A DNA stretch of 64,000 bases from JACKIC01 sp964392305 (GTDB lineage Bacteria > Planctomycetota > UBA1135 > UBA2386), in the NCBI GenBank assembly GCA_964392305.1, contig CAYMPV010000024.1:1-64000 (forward strand), given 5' to 3'. Made by a program: the position numbers and the translations under genes. The notes below the pieces were generated by a model. It was not told the origin of the DNA. It did no database searches and saw only the letters and a program-made list of their open reading frames with translations. This document shows, piece by piece, positions 62,345 through 64,000 of the stretch. Each line of letters starts with the position of its first letter. Within the stretch, counting starts at the first letter, position 1.

Positions 62345-63751
62345 GTGATCCGCCCCCTGCTCTTCGTCCTGCCGTTCTGCCTGCCCCTGCTGCCCGCGCA
62401 GGTCGAGCGCTACGAACTCGGCCTGCGCCTGCGCGCCTTCGAACGTAACCTCGAACAGATCACCGATCCGGCGCGCCGCGAGGCCGCGTTCGTGCAGCTG
62501 AACAGCGCCGTACAGGCCTTCTTCCGCCTCGACACGGGCGCCGTTGCCAAGGCCATCGCCGCCGCCGATCGCGGCTTGCGCGGCGACGACGGCACGCCCG
62601 CCACGCGCTTCGCCCACAGCCTGGTGTTGACGCTCGACGCGCGCCTGGTCGAGCAGGGCACGCGCGAACTGCCGCTGTCGATCACCACCGCCTACCGCAC
62701 CGACGACGAGGACTACGAACCCGCAGCGCTGCAGCTGCTGATCGAACCACTCACCGCGGGCGGCACAGTCCAGCGTTGGTCGATCGACGAACTGCCGCTG
62801 CAGGCGAAGCTCACGCTCACCGACGCCCCAGCCGGCGACCACCTGCTGCGCTGGTCGATCGTGCGCGGTGACGACGTGCTCGTGCGCCGCGAACAGGGCC
62901 TGTCGATCGCTGCCGACCTGCAGGCGCAACTCGACCGGCTCACCGACGCGGTTGCCGCGGCCGAAGCGATCACGCCGCCGACGATCGAGTCGAAGACCCT
63001 GCCGGCGCTGCACAAGATGCTGCGCGGCATGCAGCGGCGGCGGCCCGAGGAGACGGTCCTGCCCGGCCAACGCCTGCTGCGCGAGGCGGTGATCCTGGCC
63101 GCCGCCCCCACCGAACCCTTCTACACCGCCGCGCGCACCGGCTCGTTCTGGTTGCGCGTGCCCGTCGGCGGACGCACCGCCTCGGTCCGCCTGTTCGTGC
63201 CGGCGGCGCCGCCGCGCTCAGACCGGGCGCCGCTGGTGATCGCCGTGCACGGCGCGGGCGGCAGCGAGAACCTGTTCTTCGACGGCTACGGCGACGGCAA
63301 GGTCGTGCAGCTCGCCGCACCGCGCGGCTGGTTCGTGGTCGCGCCGCGCAACGAACTGAGTGGCATCGACAACGCCGCGCTCGCCGCGAGTCTGGCGGAG
63401 CGCTACCCGATCGACCTCACCAAGGTGTTCCTGGTCGGCCACTCGATGGGCGCGATGGCTGTGATGCAGAACGCCAGCCGCACACCGGACCGCTTCGCCG
63501 CGGTCGCCCCGCTCGGCGGCGGCGGCAGCGTGCGGCGCAGCGACGCACTCACCAAGGTGCCGTTCTTCGTCGGCGTCGGCAGCCGCGACTTCGCGCTCGG
63601 TCAGGCGCGCGCGCTCGACCGCAGCCTGCGCGCCGCCGGCGCGACCAGCACGCTGCGTGAGTACCCGGGCGTCGAGCACCTCGCGATCGTGCAGTTGGCA
63701 CTCGACGACGTGTTCTCGTTCTTCGAGAAAGCGCTCACTTCGCCGAAGTGA
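62345..63751 (+). CDS. secreted alpha/beta hydrolase (esterase/PHB depolymerase-like)
   Basis: A 468-residue exported enzyme. GTG 62345 gives a signal peptide (RPLLFVLPFCLPLLPAQ); the ATG at 62291 would add a Pro-rich leader. A helical N-terminal domain covers ~25-270. The hydrolase domain at ~280-468 has APLVIAVHGAGGSENLFF (oxyanion hole), the nucleophile elbow LVGHSMGAMAV (Ser), GVGSRDFAL (Asp) and GVEHLAIV (His). Substrates are unknown. Its stop lies in a palindrome shared with the convergent S9 peptidase. Confidence 0.85.
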   Translation: MIRPLLFVLPFCLPLLPAQVERYELGLRLRAFERNLEQITDPARREAAFVQLNSAVQAFFRLDTGAVAKAIAAADRGLRGDDGTPATRFAHSLVLTLDARLVEQGTRELPLSITTAYRTDDEDYEPAALQLLIEPLTAGGTVQRWSIDELPLQAKLTLTDAPAGDHLLRWSIVRGDDVLVRREQGLSIAADLQAQLDRLTDAVAAAEAITPPTIESKTLPALHKMLRGMQRRRPEETVLPGQRLLREAVILAAAPTEPFYTAARTGSFWLRVPVGGRTASVRLFVPAAPPRSDRAPLVIAVHGAGGSENLFFDGYGDGKVVQLAAPRGWFVVAPRNELSGIDNAALAASLAERYPIDLTKVFLVGHSMGAMAVMQNASRTPDRFAAVAPLGGGGSVRRSDALTKVPFFVGVGSRDFALGQARALDRSLRAAGATSTLREYPGVEHLAIVQLALDDVFSFFEKALTSPK

Positions 63752-63753
63752 GC
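63733..63753. terminator. palindrome shared by two convergent gene ends
   Basis: A 10-bp inverted repeat (GCTCACTTCG with CGAAGTGAGC) around a single C. Each strand reads through it as L-T-S-P/A-K followed by TGA, so both genes end inside the same palindrome and overlap by 17 bp. It may act as a bidirectional terminator. Confidence 0.5.
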
Positions 63754-64000
63754 AGCTTGGACAGCCGCAGCCACTGCAGCTCCTGACTGTGCGCGTTGAC
63801 GGCGCGGTTCAGTCCGTGACGCGACTTGGGGTAGATCATCAGCTCGAAGTTCTGCTTGCCGGCCTTCTGCAGCTCCCAGACGAACTGCATGGTGTTCTGC
63901 ATGTGCACGTTGTCGTCCATCGAACCGTGCAGCAACACCAGGTGGCCGCGCAGGTTCTTGGCGCTGCCGATCACGCTGGTCGCCTGGTAACCGGCGAGGT
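63735..64000 (-). CDS. S9-family peptidase, C-terminal fragment (continues beyond window)
   Basis: The last ~88 residues of a prolyl-oligopeptidase/DPP-IV-type serine peptidase. LVLLHGSMDDNVHMQNTMQF holds the catalytic Asp and YPKSRHGLNR the catalytic His. The catalytic Ser and the beta-propeller lie outside the window, and the frame is open at the right edge. Exported S9 peptidases are frequent in planctomycetes. Confidence 0.85.
   Translation of the reverse strand, partial: LAGYQATSVIGSAKNLRGHLVLLHGSMDDNVHMQNTMQFVWELQKAGKQNFELMIYPKSRHGLNRAVNAHSQELQWLRLSKLLTSAK

Overview
The window is a GC-rich bacterial chromosome segment, most likely from the phylum Planctomycetota. No rRNA is present, so the assignment rests on gene content. 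Indicators are a secreted sulfatase, a SUMF1-domain protein, a Gfo/Idh dehydrogenase with a Tat signal beside a DUF1080-like lipoprotein, a PmoA-like (DUF6807) protein, a secreted M28/PDZ peptidase, many lipoproteins, and little operon structure.

Layout. 1-584 is the 3' end of valS. 585-8160 is an accessory block of short plus-strand genes: a DUF5343/HEPN pair, small membrane proteins, two DUF1801 proteins, a zinc ribbon, a DMP19-like and an SseB-like protein. Integron attC-like sites lie in its first part and no integrase is visible (a CALIN-type cluster). 8206-31594 holds a thioredoxin-like gene with an in-frame UGA, a glycine-rich RRM protein, an M14 peptidase, an aldolase-dehydrogenase/ABC exporter operon, an RluA pseudouridine synthase, an HD-GYP regulator, a SUMF1-like protein, a cardiolipin synthase, tRNA-Thr(CGU), a HEAT-repeat protein, a sigma54 regulator, a LysM protein, an M28 peptidase and an MBL hydrolase. 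31695-46687 holds two Rpn/YhgA-like nucleases, each behind a similar hairpin, plus an Lhr-like helicase, a peroxiredoxin-like gene with a second in-frame UGA, a sigma54 two-component pair, the sulfatase and the Gfo/Idh pair. 46704-58536 holds thrS, an S41 peptidase, a DUF5722-DUF6807 fusion, a receiver protein and a periplasmic molybdenum hydroxylase operon ending in a Cys-rich small protein and a methyltransferase. 58537-61348 is a second cassette-like block with toxin-antitoxin remnants (DUF433/DUF5615-ankyrin, zeta toxin) and further attC-like sites. The end holds a TPR-like protein, an alpha/beta hydrolase and the 3' end of an S9 peptidase.

The most notable result is a pair of unrelated thiol-redox genes (8206-9114 and 36562-37107). 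Each is interrupted by one UGA exactly at the first cysteine of a CxxC motif, and each UGA is followed 22-25 nt later by a GC-rich stem closing an identical AGUU tetraloop. This fits selenocysteine insertion with bacterial SECIS elements and predicts that selA, selB, selD and tRNA-Sec lie elsewhere in the genome.
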